A stretch of DNA of 64,000 nucleotides from Cryptosporangium minutisporangium. GTDB lineage: Bacteria; Actinomycetota; Actinomycetes; Mycobacteriales; Cryptosporangiaceae. The translations under genes were made by a program, and so were the position numbers. This document shows positions 52,821 to 61,206 of this stretch, piece by piece (within the stretch, counting starts at the first letter, position 1; every line of letters starts with the position of its first letter). The notes under the pieces are model-generated. The model saw only the letters and a program-made list of their open reading frames with translations. It had not been told where the DNA came from and searched no databases. The DNA lies in NCBI RefSeq assembly GCF_039536245.1, contig NZ_BAAAYN010000026.1:120105-184104 (forward strand), given 5' to 3'.

Positions 52821-53939
52821 TCACGCGGCGGGCGCAAATGCCGTCAACAGCAGGTACGCCACCGGCGCCGCGAAGAGCAGGGAGTCCAGCCGGTCCATCA
52901 GGCCGCCGTGACCGGGCAGCAGCGAGCTCATGTCCTTGACGCCGAGGTCACGTTTAATCATCGATTCAGTAAGGTCGCCGAGAGTAGCGGCGACGGCGAT
53001 GGCCAGCCCGTAAACCACACCCTCCCACCACGCTCCGTTGTCGAAGCCCAGCTCGAGGAAGGCCGCGCCGGCGATCGCACAGGCGATCAGCGAGCCGGCC
53101 ATGCCCTCCCAGGACTTCTTCGGGCTCACGGTGGGAGCCATCGGGTGACGTCCGGCGAGCACCCCGGCCGCGTACCCGCCGACGTCGCTGCAGACGACCG
53201 TCGCGATGAACGCGACGATGCGCATGACGCCGTCGTCCTCGACCTCCAGCAGGACCGCGAACCCCGCGAGGAAGGGGACGTAGGCGGCGACCAGCACCGC
53301 GGCGGTGACGTCCCGTTGGAAGCCGACCGGGCCGTCCGGGAGCCGCCAGATCAGCACCGCGACGACGGTCAGCAGCAGGCCGAGCAGCAGCGACTCGGTA
53401 CCGCCTGCCCAGGTCATCCCGATGGTCGCGACACCGCCGACGATCAGCGGCACCATCGGCGGGCGGGCCTCCACCGGCCGGATCGCCCGGACGAGCTCCC
53501 AGATGCCGACGCCGACCGCGCCCGCGATCACGGCAGCGAACGCGAGCTTCGACGTGAACAGCGTCACGACGATGAGCGCGGCGAGGCCGACCCCCACTCC
53601 GATCGCTGCCGGAAGGTTCCGGCCGGCCCGGCTCGCGGTCGACACCGCGGCGCCGAGCGGCGGTCCGACCTGTACGGCGTCCGGCTCCTCGTCGGCCGGA
53701 GGGGTGCTCGCGGCGTCCGACTCCGCCGCCGGGGTCGCCGGGGTCGCCGGGGTGGCCGACACCGGTTCGCCGTCGGGGGCGGCCGAAGCGGGCGGCCCGC
53801 TCTGGGCCGGCGGCGCGTCCACGGAAGCGACCTCACTCATGCCTGGGTTGTGCACTCCCCCGCGGTCGCGGGGTGGCCGGTGACGCCCGCCCCGACCGGA
53901 GGGCCGGGGCGGGGGCGTCGCGGACGGAAGCTCCGACAC
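52821..53939 (-). CDS. cdsA: Phosphatidate cytidylyltransferase
   Basis: A 372-residue membrane enzyme that makes CDP-diacylglycerol for phospholipid synthesis. About eight membrane segments follow a disordered N-terminus rich in Pro, Ala and Ser (residues 30-110). The family signature is intact near the C-terminus: ESMIKRDLGVKDMSSLLPGH then GGLMDRLDS. The GTG start at 53939 is nine bases past the frr stop; ATG at 53840 (MSEVASVD) is an alternative that removes a basic 33-residue extension. It belongs to the rpsB-tsf-pyrH-frr-cdsA order. Confidence 0.94.
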   Translation of the reverse strand: MSELPSATPPPRPSGRGGRHRPPRDRGGVHNPGMSEVASVDAPPAQSGPPASAAPDGEPVSATPATPATPAAESDAASTPPADEEPDAVQVGPPLGAAVSTASRAGRNLPAAIGVGVGLAALIVVTLFTSKLAFAAVIAGAVGVGIWELVRAIRPVEARPPMVPLIVGGVATIGMTWAGGTESLLLGLLLTVVAVLIWRLPDGPVGFQRDVTAAVLVAAYVPFLAGFAVLLEVEDDGVMRIVAFIATVVCSDVGGYAAGVLAGRHPMAPTVSPKKSWEGMAGSLIACAIAGAAFLELGFDNGAWWEGVVYGLAIAVAATLGDLTESMIKRDLGVKDMSSLLPGHGGLMDRLDSLLFAAPVAYLLLTAFAPAA

Positions 53940-53948
53940 AGGGTCTTC

Positions 53949-54506
53949 TCAGACCTCGAGGAGCTCGGCCTCCTTGTGCTTCATCAGCTCGTCGACCTGG
54001 TGGACGTACCGACCGGTGGTGTCGTCCAGCTCCTTCTCGGCGCGGCGCACGTCGTCCTCGCCGGCCTCGCCGTCCTTGCCGATCTTGTCGAGCGCTTCCT
54101 TGGCCCGGCGCCGGATGTTCCGGATCGAGACCTTGGCGTCCTCACCCTTGGAACGGGCCACCTTCACCAGCTCGCGGCGACGCTCCTCGGTCAGCTGCGG
54201 GAAGATCACGCGGATGATCGAGCCGTCGTTGCTCGGGTTCACGCCGAGGTCGGAGTCGCGGATCGCCCGTTCGAGCGTGCCCAGCTGGGAGCCGTCGTAC
54301 GGCTTGATCACCGCCATCCGGGCCTCCGGGATCGTGATGGAGGCCAGCTGGGGCAGCGGCGTCATCGCCCCGTAGTAGTCGACGAAGATCTTCCCGAACA
54401 TAGCCGGAGCCGCCCGGCCGGTACGGATGGAGCCGAAGTCCTCCTTGGCGACCTCGACGGCTTTCTCCATCTTCTCTTCGGCTTCGAAGAGAGTTTCGTC
54501 GATCAC
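53949..54506 (-). CDS. frr: Ribosome recycling factor
   Basis: A 185-residue protein that, with EF-G, splits post-termination ribosomes. The typical N-terminal block [39 protein letters not shown] and the C-terminal helix [17 protein letters not shown] are all present. GTG at 54506 (VIDETL) was chosen because AGGAGG is nine bases upstream and family members begin here; the open frame continues to 54554. It lies 70 bp after pyrH and nine bases before cdsA. Confidence 0.96.
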   Translation of the reverse strand: MIDETLFEAEEKMEKAVEVAKEDFGSIRTGRAAPAMFGKIFVDYYGAMTPLPQLASITIPEARMAVIKPYDGSQLGTLERAIRDSDLGVNPSNDGSIIRVIFPQLTEERRRELVKVARSKGEDAKVSIRNIRRRAKEALDKIGKDGEAGEDDVRRAEKELDDTTGRYVHQVDELMKHKEAELLEV

Positions 54507-54576
54507 TGGTGTCGCCTCCTGGGCTCGGGCTCGGACGTTGGGGCGATCGGCCATCGGTCGCGGCCTGAAGATTATT

Positions 54577-55359
54577 TCAGTCCGCAGCGGCGGTGGTGAC
54601 CAGCTCTGTGGTCACCAAGGTCCCGATCCGGTCACCGCGGACCGCGCGGGCGATGTTGCCGGGGACCAAGAGGTCGAAAACCACCAGCGGGAGATCGTTC
54701 TCCATGCACAGACTGATCGCGGCGGCGTCGGCCACGCCCAGACCGCGGGTGAGCACCTCGGTGTAGCTGATCCGATCGAAGCGGACCGCGGCCGGGTTCT
54801 TCTTGGGGTCGTCGTCGTAGACGCCGTCGACCTGGGTCGCCTTCAGCAGGACGTCGGCGCCGATCTCCAGCGCACGCTGGGCAGCGACCGTGTCCGTGGT
54901 GAAGTACGGCATGCCGGCGCCGGCGCCGAAGATCACGACCCGGCCCTTCTCCAGGTGCCGCATCGCGCGCCGCGGAATGTAGGGCTCCGCGACCTGCGCC
55001 ATGTTGATCGCGGTCTGGACCCGGGTGTCGATGCCCTGCTTCTCCAGGAAGTCCTGGAGCGCCAGACAGTTCATCACCGTGCCCAGCATGCCCATGTAGT
55101 CCGAGCGCGCCCGGTCCATGCCGCGCTGCTGCAGCTCGGCGCCGCGGAAGTAGTTGCCGCCGCCGACGACGACCGCGACCTGCAGTCCCTGCCGGACGAC
55201 GTCCGCGATCTGGACGGCGATCGTCTGCACCACGTCGGGGTCGACGCCGAACTTGCCGCCGCCGAACACTTCGCCGGACAGCTTGAGCATCACCCGGGCC
55301 CACGGGCGGTCACGGCCGACCGGCTTCGCGTCCGGGGCGGGGCGGGTCTCCAGAGTCAT
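54577..55359 (-). CDS. pyrH: UMP kinase
   Basis: A 260-residue amino-acid-kinase-fold enzyme that makes UDP from UMP and ATP. Seen: [11 protein letters not shown] (phosphate loop), [31 protein letters not shown] split across the UMP site, and [19 protein letters not shown] at 55359 has AGGAGG seven bases upstream. The N-terminal 20 residues precede the conserved core and are typical of actinobacterial members. It is separated from tsf by a strong terminator but is probably also read from its own promoter in the 199-bp gap. Confidence 0.96.
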   Translation of the reverse strand: MTLETRPAPDAKPVGRDRPWARVMLKLSGEVFGGGKFGVDPDVVQTIAVQIADVVRQGLQVAVVVGGGNYFRGAELQQRGMDRARSDYMGMLGTVMNCLALQDFLEKQGIDTRVQTAINMAQVAEPYIPRRAMRHLEKGRVVIFGAGAGMPYFTTDTVAAQRALEIGADVLLKATQVDGVYDDDPKKNPAAVRFDRISYTEVLTRGLGVADAAAISLCMENDLPLVVFDLLVPGNIARAVRGDRIGTLVTTELVTTAAAD

Positions 55360-55479
55360 CGCTGGCCTCCTAGGACTGGCCGGCGATGTGGCGTCCGGCC
55401 GGATCGAGTTCGTTGCGGTGTGCGGCGCTCAGCGGGGCCTCGTGGTGGACAGTGCCGTCGGCCTCAGTGCGGCGCAGAA

Positions 55480-55515
55480 AAGGCCGCCGGTGGCAGGTGA
55501 GCCACCGGCGGCCTT
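55480..55515 (-). terminator. Intrinsic terminator after rpsB-tsf
   Basis: AAGGCCGCCGGTGGC (55480-55494) pairs with GCCACCGGCGGCCTT (55501-55515) around a six-base loop. On the minus strand it is followed by TTTCTG, a U-rich tail, 44 bp past the tsf stop. This is the best canonical terminator in the window. Confidence 0.9.
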
Positions 55516-55558
55516 CGCGCGTCGTCGGGACACGTGGGCCGGCCCGGTGGGCCGACCG

Positions 55559-56380
55559 TCAGGCCTGTCCGACCTCGAACCGGACGAACCGGCTCACCGT
55601 GACACCGGCTCCGTCGAGCAGCGCCTTCACGGTCTTCTTGCTGTCCTGCACCGAGGACTGCTCGAGCAGCACGTTCTCCTTGAAGAACCCGTTCACCCGG
55701 CCCTCGACGATCCTGGGCAGCGCCTGCTCGGGCTTGCCCTCCTCGCGCGCGGTGGCCTCGGCGATCCGACGCTCGTTCTCGACGACGTCGGCCGGCACCT
55801 CGTCCCGCGTCACGAACTGCGGACGCATCGCGGCGACCTGCATCGCAGCGCCGCGCGCGGCCTCGACGTCGTCGCCGGTGAACTCGACCAGCACGCCGAC
55901 CTGCGGCGGCAGCGCCGGGTCCTTGCGGTGCATGTAGGTGGCGACCTGACCTTCGAGCAGCGCGACGCGGCGCAGCTCGAGCTTCTCGCCGATCTTCACC
56001 GAGGCGGCCTCGATGTTCTCGGCGACGGTCTTGCCGTCCTTGAGCGTCTCCGCGAGCAGCGCCTGCAGGTCGCCCACCCGCGCCGCGGCGGCGTGCGCCA
56101 CGATGTCGGCGGCGAGGCTCTGGAACTCGTCGTTCTTGGCGACGAAGTCGGTCTCGGCGTTGAGCTCGATGATCGCGCCCTCGGCCGCGGCAACCAGGCC
56201 GTTGGCGGCCGTGCGCTCGCCGCCGCGCTTGGCGGCCTTGGCGGCGCCCTTGATGCGCAGCACCTCGACGGCCTTGTCGAAGTCGCCCTCGGCCTCGGTG
56301 AGCGCCTTCTTGGCGTCCATCATGCCCGCGCCGGTCAGGTCGCGGAGCTTCTTCACGTCAGCGGCGGAAATGTTCGCCAT
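55559..56380 (-). CDS. tsf: Elongation factor Ts
   Basis: A 273-residue nucleotide-exchange factor for EF-Tu. The N-terminal UBA-like part is [31 protein letters not shown], followed by the signature [14 protein letters not shown]. The core is duplicated and helical. ATG at 56380 was chosen by homology; an extended frame to 56440 is spurious. It lies 126 bp after rpsB, in the usual rpsB-tsf pair, and ends in the strong terminator at 55480-55515. Confidence 0.97.
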   Translation of the reverse strand: MANISAADVKKLRDLTGAGMMDAKKALTEAEGDFDKAVEVLRIKGAAKAAKRGGERTAANGLVAAAEGAIIELNAETDFVAKNDEFQSLAADIVAHAAAARVGDLQALLAETLKDGKTVAENIEAASVKIGEKLELRRVALLEGQVATYMHRKDPALPPQVGVLVEFTGDDVEAARGAAMQVAAMRPQFVTRDEVPADVVENERRIAEATAREEGKPEQALPRIVEGRVNGFFKENVLLEQSSVQDSKKTVKALLDGAGVTVSRFVRFEVGQA

Positions 56381-56506
56381 TGTCCGTTCTCTCAGATCCC
56401 GTAGTCGAAGTGGCCCGTCATTGGGCCCGGAGGTGGGCACGGCCGGCGCGAGCCGGCAGATGCGACCCGAGGCGCGGGTGGTCGACGACCACCCGCGCCA
56501 GCGGGA

Positions 56507-57436
56507 TCAGGACTCGGTGCTGGCCGGGGCCGGCTCAGCCGCAGCAACCTCGGCCGGGGCGGCCTCAGCCGGGGCGGCCGCAACCGTGGCGTCCGCGACC
56601 GGGGCGTCCGCGACCGGGGCGTCCGCGACCGGGGCAGCCTCAGCCGTGGTGGGCTCGGCCGTCTTCGACTCCAGCAGCTCGCGCTCCCACTCCGGCAGCG
56701 GCTCGTTCTCGGCGGGCGCGTCCGGCTTGGTGTCGGCCTTGCTGCCACCGGCACGGGCGATGAGACCCTCGGCGACCGCGTCGGCGATCACGCGGGTGAG
56801 CAGGGCGGCGCTACGAATCGCGTCGTCGTTGCCCGGGATCTTGTAGTCGACCTCGTCCGGGTCGCAGTTGGTGTCGAGGATCGCGACCACCGGGATGTGG
56901 AGCTTCCGCGACTCGTCGACCGCGATGTGCTCCTTCTTCGTGTCGACGATCCACACCGCGGAAGGCACCTTCTGCATGTCGCGGAGGCCGCCGAGCGTGC
57001 GCTCGAGCTTGTCCTTCTCGCGCTTGAGAACGAGGGCTTCCTTCTTGGTCAGCACGTTGTCGCCACCGGTCTGCTCGATGACCTCGAGCTCCTTGAGGCG
57101 CTGCAGCCGCTTGTACACCGTCTGGAAGTTGGTGAGCATGCCGCCCAGCCAGCGCTGGTTGACATACGGCATCCCGACCCGGCGAGCCTGCTCGGCGATG
57201 GCCTCCTGGGCCTGCTTCTTGGTGCCGATGAACAGGATCGTTCCGCCGTGCGCGACGGTCTGCTTGACGAACTCGTACGCGTTGTCGATGTACGTGAGCG
57301 TCTGCTGCAGGTCGATGATGTAAATCCCGTTGCGCTCCGTCAGGATGAAGCGCTTCATCTTCGGGTTCCAGCGTCGGGTCTGGTGCCCGAAGTGCACGCC
57401 GCTCTCGAGGAGCTGGCGCATTCCGACGACGGCCAT
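56507..57436 (-). CDS. rpsB: 30S ribosomal protein S2 with Ala-rich C-terminal extension
   Basis: A 309-residue S2 protein. The core (about residues 1-235) is classical: [51 protein letters not shown] and [20 protein letters not shown]. The C-terminal 70 residues are alanine/proline-rich with three tandem VADAP units, encoded by direct repeats of gcgtccgcgaccggg type at 56588-56638. Such tails occur in other actinobacterial S2 proteins. ATG at 57436. The gene lies downstream of the 1.4-kb repeat region, which must therefore contain or precede its promoter. Confidence 0.96.
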   Translation of the reverse strand: MAVVGMRQLLESGVHFGHQTRRWNPKMKRFILTERNGIYIIDLQQTLTYIDNAYEFVKQTVAHGGTILFIGTKKQAQEAIAEQARRVGMPYVNQRWLGGMLTNFQTVYKRLQRLKELEVIEQTGGDNVLTKKEALVLKREKDKLERTLGGLRDMQKVPSAVWIVDTKKEHIAVDESRKLHIPVVAILDTNCDPDEVDYKIPGNDDAIRSAALLTRVIADAVAEGLIARAGGSKADTKPDAPAENEPLPEWERELLESKTAEPTTAEAAPVADAPVADAPVADATVAAAPAEAAPAEVAAAEPAPASTES

Positions 57437-57733
57437 TGGAAGGCGCGTCCTTTCCCTGCTCGGGCGGCGGCCCGGAGGCACGCCGCGTTTCCTCGGTTGT
57501 CGCGTCGGGTGCTCGGCACGTCGGCCGGCCCGTCGCCCTGGTGCCCCACGGTCGTTGGCCCCCTGCAGGGGACCGAGGAGACCGCCGCGCCAAGCCGTCC
57601 GCCGGAGCGGAGAGCGCGGAACGCGCGGTGGGCACGCGAAGTCGACCCGCAGGAGCGGGTCGCCGGAGTGGAGTCTACGCGGACCAGGCCCCGGATGCCG
57701 AACCCGCCTGTCCGGGGCGGCCGGGCGCCGTTG

Positions 57734-57910
57734 GGGGCTGCGGGGCGCGGAGCGCCGCTGGGGGGCTGCGGGGCTGCGGGGCGCGGAGCGCCGCTGAGGG
57801 CTGCGGAGCGCGGAGCGCCGCTGAGGCTGCAGAGCGCGGAGCCCCGCTGAGGGCTGCAGAGCGCGGAGCCCCGCTGAGGGCTGCAGAGCGCGGAGCCCCG
57901 CTGAGGGCTC
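57734..57910. repeat. 27-bp tandem repeat before rpsB
   Basis: About six units of GGGCTGCAGAGCGCGGAGCC followed by CCGCTGA, extending a G+C-rich run that starts with less regular GCGGGGCGCGGAGCGCCGCTG units. The last two units, 57851-57877 and 57878-57904, are identical. It is upstream of the rpsB start (57436) on the minus strand. Reading frames through it are low complexity and unrelated to any family. Confidence 0.8.
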
Positions 57911-57972
57911 CGCCGGGGCGGGGGCGCTGTTGCAGGGCGCCGCCGGGGCACCGTTGCGGCCGCCGCCGGGGC

Positions 57973-58030
57973 GGGGCGCGGTCTCGGGGCGCGGTCTCGG
58001 GGCGCGGTCTCGGAGCGCGGTCTCGGAGCG
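57973..58030. repeat. 13-bp tandem repeat
   Basis: Three perfect units of GGGGCGCGGTCTC (57973-58011), one variant with GGAGCG (58012-58024) and a partial fifth. It follows the 27-bp repeats without a gene between them. Confidence 0.8.
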
Positions 58031-58114
58031 CCGCCGGGAGGGCGCCGCCGGGGCGGCTTCGGGAAGCGGTACGCCGTTGCGGGGCGCCTCCGGGGCGGGT
58101 GCCGATGGGGCGCC

Positions 58115-58138
58115 AGCGCTTTTCGGGAAGGCAACCTC
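58115..58138 (-). repeat. TTCCCGAA motif, copy 2: left end of a repeat island
   Basis: The reverse complement GAGGTTGCCTTCCCGAAAAG continues CGCT. It mirrors the motif at 58798-58823, so the two are inverted repeats of about 23 bases with few mismatches enclosing the 32-bp array. A third copy lies at 24684-24712. Confidence 0.6.
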
Positions 58139-58220
58139 TGCGAGGGCCCGCCGTCAGGCGGTTGTGGCAACGGGGTAGCCGCCTGTTCGGGCAGAGGTAG
58201 TCGCCGGGCACCGACCCGGC

Positions 58221-58592
58221 GTGGTTGTCGCCCCTCCGGCCGGGCTCCGGCATGGTTGTCGCGCTTTCCGGGCAGTGCGTGACGCGATTGTCGCGCCTCC
58301 GGGCAGCACTCGGCATGGTTGTCGCGTTTCCAGGGCGGCATCCGGCGTGGTTGTCGCGCTTCCCGGGCGATGCGTGGCGTGATTGTCGCGCCTTCCGGGC
58401 AGCACCCCGCGTGGTTGTCGCGCTTCCCGGGCGATACGTGGCGTGGTTGTCGCGCTTTCCGGGCAGCGCGTGACGTGATTGTCGCGCCTTCCGGGCAGCA
58501 CCCCGCGTGGTTGTCGCGCTTCCCGGGCGATACGTGGCGTGGTTGTCGCGCTTTCCGGGCGGCGCCTGGCGTGGTTGTCGCGTTGGCCGTGC
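58221..58592. repeat. 32-bp tandem repeat array, 11 units plus a partial
   Basis: Imperfect direct repeats of a 32-bp unit starting GTGGTTGTCGCGCTTCCCGG. Unit starts are 58221, 58252, 58284 (31 bp), 58315, 58347, 58379, 58411, 58443, 58475, 58507, 58539 and partial 58571. Units 6 and 9 are identical, as are 7 and 10, while 8 and 11 differ at three positions, so a 96-bp block is itself duplicated (58379-58474 and 58475-58570). There are no spacers, so it is not a CRISPR array. Frames are open on both strands only because of the repeat composition. Confidence 0.9.
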
Positions 58593-58651
58593 CATAGCGC
58601 GGCAAGCGCAACAACCATCTCGGCGGCACCCGGAAACGGCGACAATCAAGC
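58571..58651. repeat. Head-to-head inverted end of the 32-bp array
   Basis: The last partial unit (58571-58592) meets an inverted unit at once: ATGGTTGTTGCGCTTGCC read on the minus strand from 58617 down. A second inverted unit (TGATTGTCGCCGTTTCCGGG) follows up to about 58648. The two arms around 58593-58598 form an imperfect palindrome of about 20 bp per side. Confidence 0.7.
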
Positions 58652-58797
58652 CCTCGGCAGCGCGCTAGCCAGGACTCATCCCCCAGCGCCGCCTGTCGCC
58701 GGGGCGGGTGCCACCGCCGACGCAGCGGCGTCCCCACTGCTACCCGACCGGCACGCCCCCGGGGTGTTGCCACGACCGCAGCAATCCACGGGGCACG

Positions 58798-58823
58798 GTG
58801 AGGTTGTTTTCCCGAAAAACGCC
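58798..58823 (+). repeat. TTCCCGAA motif, copy 3: right end of the repeat island
   Basis: GTGAGGTTGTTTTCCCGAAA followed by AACGCC, with the inner inverted repeat TTTTC-CC-GAAAA. It lies ten bases past the stop of the low-complexity membrane protein gene (minus strand), so it might also act as its terminator. Confidence 0.6.
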
Positions 58824-58833
58824 CGCCGTGCGA

Positions 58834-60924
58834 TCAGTTGACGGTGAGCGCGGCGCAGAGGAGAAGCGCTACCCCCACCGCTACCGGGAGCGCACCGGGC
58901 CGAGCCAGCAGCGCCGGGAGCGACTGGGTGCTTTTCTCGCCGGCGTCCGCCCGTGCAGCCTTCAGCGCACCGGTCGCGAGCAGGACGAAGCCAGCCACGC
59001 CCAGTCCGCCGCCGAGCACGTCGACCGCGTTCGGGTTGTCCCCGAGCGCCGACCGCCAGCTCAGCACCGCCGCCGGAACGGCCACGATCGCCAACACCGC
59101 GACCACCGCGGCGACCAGCGCGACGGTTCGCCACTGCGCCGGAGTCAACCGTCGGCGCGGCCGCTTCGTCACCGGGCCGGACGGCCGGGCGGCCGACGCC
59201 GGGCCGGACGGCCGGGCGGGCAGCGCCGTCGACGCCGGGCCGGAGGACGGGGCGGGCGAGGCCGACATCCGGCCAGATGACGGGGTGGGCGAGGTCGACG
59301 GTTCCGTCGGCGCCGGGCCGGACGGGGTCGGTGATGCCGTCCGCCCCAGACCGGATGGCTGGGTGGTCGGGGCCGGGCCGATCGGCGCCGGCGTGGATCC
59401 GCTCGGAGCCGGCCGCGGCGTCGTGACGTCCACGGGGACCGGTCCGGTGCCGCCGGGCGTCCACCCCGCCGGGTTCGCAGGGGCCGGTTCCGCCCACGCC
59501 GGGCTCTCCGACGCCCTGGGCTCGACGTTCTGCGCCGAGGGACGTCCGGGCAGCAGGCGTTGCACGAACCGCCGTCCCGGCAGTGCCCGTGCCAGGCGAG
59601 GTGCGAGCGGGTGCTCGGCGGGTGGTCCGATGGGCTCCGGGGCGGGGCCTAACGGGCCGGACGGCGTCGGCCGCGGAGGCTCGTCGTCGGCGCGGGCTCG
59701 AGCACGGGTGCGGGCGACCAGGGCGTCGAACGTCGGTACCGGCTCCGCAATCGTGATCGGATGCGGCGCCGCACCGATCGGAAACACCGCAGGACGCTCC
59801 CCCACGGTCCCGTCCGCGACGGCTTCGCCCGTCGAGGCGGCGCCCGTCGAGGCGGCGCCCGTCGAGGTCGCGCCCGCTGGGGTGGCGCCCGCTGGGGTGG
59901 CGTCGGGTCGGCGTGCATCCGCGGTTGCGTCGGGTGAGCCGGCCGGTTCGATCGGCTGGCCGTCCGGGTCGACCAGCCCCAGCCGGACCAGTACCGACTC
60001 GGTGTCCGACCAGTGCGACTGCTCGCCGTTCACCGCTGCACCGCCGTCCACTGGGGCAGCGTCACCGGGCACCGAGGCAGCGTCACCGCTAGCAGGCGCG
60101 GCGTCGTGGGGCACTGGCGCAGCGTCCCCGCGTGCGCCTGAAGCGTCGCCGCTAGCAGCAGCGGCATCGCCGAGCGCTGGCGCACCGTCGCGGCCAGCGG
60201 TCGCGGCCTCCCGCGGAGCGGCCTCCCCAGCGGCACCGTCGCCGCTAGCAGGCGCGGCGTAGCCGAGGTCTGGCGTACCGTCGCCGCCGATGGTCGTGGC
60301 GCCACCGACTGCGGCATCGCCGGGTGCGGCGTCCCCGCGCGCAGCGTCGCCGTTAGCGACCGCGCCGCCGCCCGTCGCGGCATTGCCCGTCGCGGCCTTG
60401 CCCGTCGCGGCCTTGCCCGTCGCGGCATTGCCCGTCGCGGCATTGCCCGTCGCGCCGCCGCCCGTCGCGCCGCCGCCCGTCGCGGCGTCGCCGTGGTTGG
60501 GCGTGGGCGGTGCGGCCTGCGCCGGGTTCAGCGCGGCAGGCTCGGTGGCGGCCAGTTCCGGCACCGAGGTCGGTACCTCGACCTCGATCGGCGTCAGCGT
60601 GACCGTGGTGGCGTCCGGGTCGACGCGCCCAGCCGAACCGGTCCCCTCCGGCGCGGGCGGCCCGGCCACGTCGGACCGCTGGATCGGCGCCGCGGCCGGG
60701 GCGTCCACAGACGTGGTGCGGGACGAGGACTTCCGCGCGCCGGATGCCCGACCACCGGTGCTGCGGGTCGGCTTGTCCGGCTCGGCCGGAGCCTTGCTCA
60801 CCGCCGCCCGGCGGGTCGAACCGGCGGTCGCGGCCGACGTCCTCGCCCGCGGAGTTCGGGCCGGCTTCCGTGGGGCAGCGCCCGCGTCGCCCGGCTCGTC
60901 CGCTGACGACGCCTTCTCGACCAT
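58834..60924 (-). CDS. Low-complexity protein with three C-terminal membrane segments
   Basis: A 696-residue protein of unknown function. Residues 1 to about 580 are disordered: a basic start (RKPARTPRARTS), an Ala/Gly/Thr/Asp region with pentapeptides GNAAT, GKAAT and GGGAT encoded by 15-bp repeats near 60370-60480, and proline/serine-rich stretches. A less repetitive island, SHWSDTESVLVRLGLVDPDG, is near residue 310. Three membrane segments end the chain, so it is probably anchored with the long tail on one side. ATG has GGGAGGAG six bases upstream, which supports real translation. No catalytic motif is visible. Confidence 0.68.
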   Translation of the reverse strand: MVEKASSADEPGDAGAAPRKPARTPRARTSAATAGSTRRAAVSKAPAEPDKPTRSTGGRASGARKSSSRTTSVDAPAAAPIQRSDVAGPPAPEGTGSAGRVDPDATTVTLTPIEVEVPTSVPELAATEPAALNPAQAAPPTPNHGDAATGGGATGGGATGNAATGNAATGKAATGKAATGNAATGGGAVANGDAARGDAAPGDAAVGGATTIGGDGTPDLGYAAPASGDGAAGEAAPREAATAGRDGAPALGDAAAASGDASGARGDAAPVPHDAAPASGDAASVPGDAAPVDGGAAVNGEQSHWSDTESVLVRLGLVDPDGQPIEPAGSPDATADARRPDATPAGATPAGATSTGAASTGAASTGEAVADGTVGERPAVFPIGAAPHPITIAEPVPTFDALVARTRARARADDEPPRPTPSGPLGPAPEPIGPPAEHPLAPRLARALPGRRFVQRLLPGRPSAQNVEPRASESPAWAEPAPANPAGWTPGGTGPVPVDVTTPRPAPSGSTPAPIGPAPTTQPSGLGRTASPTPSGPAPTEPSTSPTPSSGRMSASPAPSSGPASTALPARPSGPASAARPSGPVTKRPRRRLTPAQWRTVALVAAVVAVLAIVAVPAAVLSWRSALGDNPNAVDVLGGGLGVAGFVLLATGALKAARADAGEKSTQSLPALLARPGALPVAVGVALLLCAALTVN

Positions 60925-61192
60925 CGGCGCTCCTCCCGCTGGGGCGCGTCCGTAACCACGCCGGCGCAGACGTTACCGACTTCTCCGTCAGCGTCTCGCC
61001 GCCGACCCGGCGCCCGACGTCGCCTAACTATCCGGATTTCGTCTGAATCGACACTCACGGGCGTGTCGAAACGGCGAGTTTTGTCGCCTTCAGCCCGAAA
61101 TTCCGCGCGAGAACGCCGTTTATCAGGACCTTAAGTCGAGATTTGGTGGGTCAAAAACCCCGCCCGCTGTGCTGAACAGGAAAGACTGCGCC

Positions 61193-61198
61193 TATCGT
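61193..61198 (+). promoter_or_regulatory. Candidate -10 element for a leaderless aminotransferase mRNA
   Basis: TATCGT ends nine bases before the ATG at 61207, and no Shine-Dalgarno sequence is present between them. That spacing would start transcription at or next to the start codon, giving a leaderless transcript, which is common in actinobacteria. The -35 region (about 61170, CTGAAC) is weak. Confidence 0.45.
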
Positions 61199-61206
61199 CT
61201 GGGGTC

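Noticed and set aside
58221..58592. CRISPR array
   Set aside because: Units are directly adjacent 32-bp repeats without unique spacers, and there are no cas genes in the window.
57355..58773. Long minus-strand open frame (472 codons) across the repeat region, with plus-strand open frames over the same bases
   Set aside because: All frames are open because of the repeat composition. The predicted peptides are repeats such as GKRDNHA, with no family residues, no ribosome site and overlap with the rpsB start.
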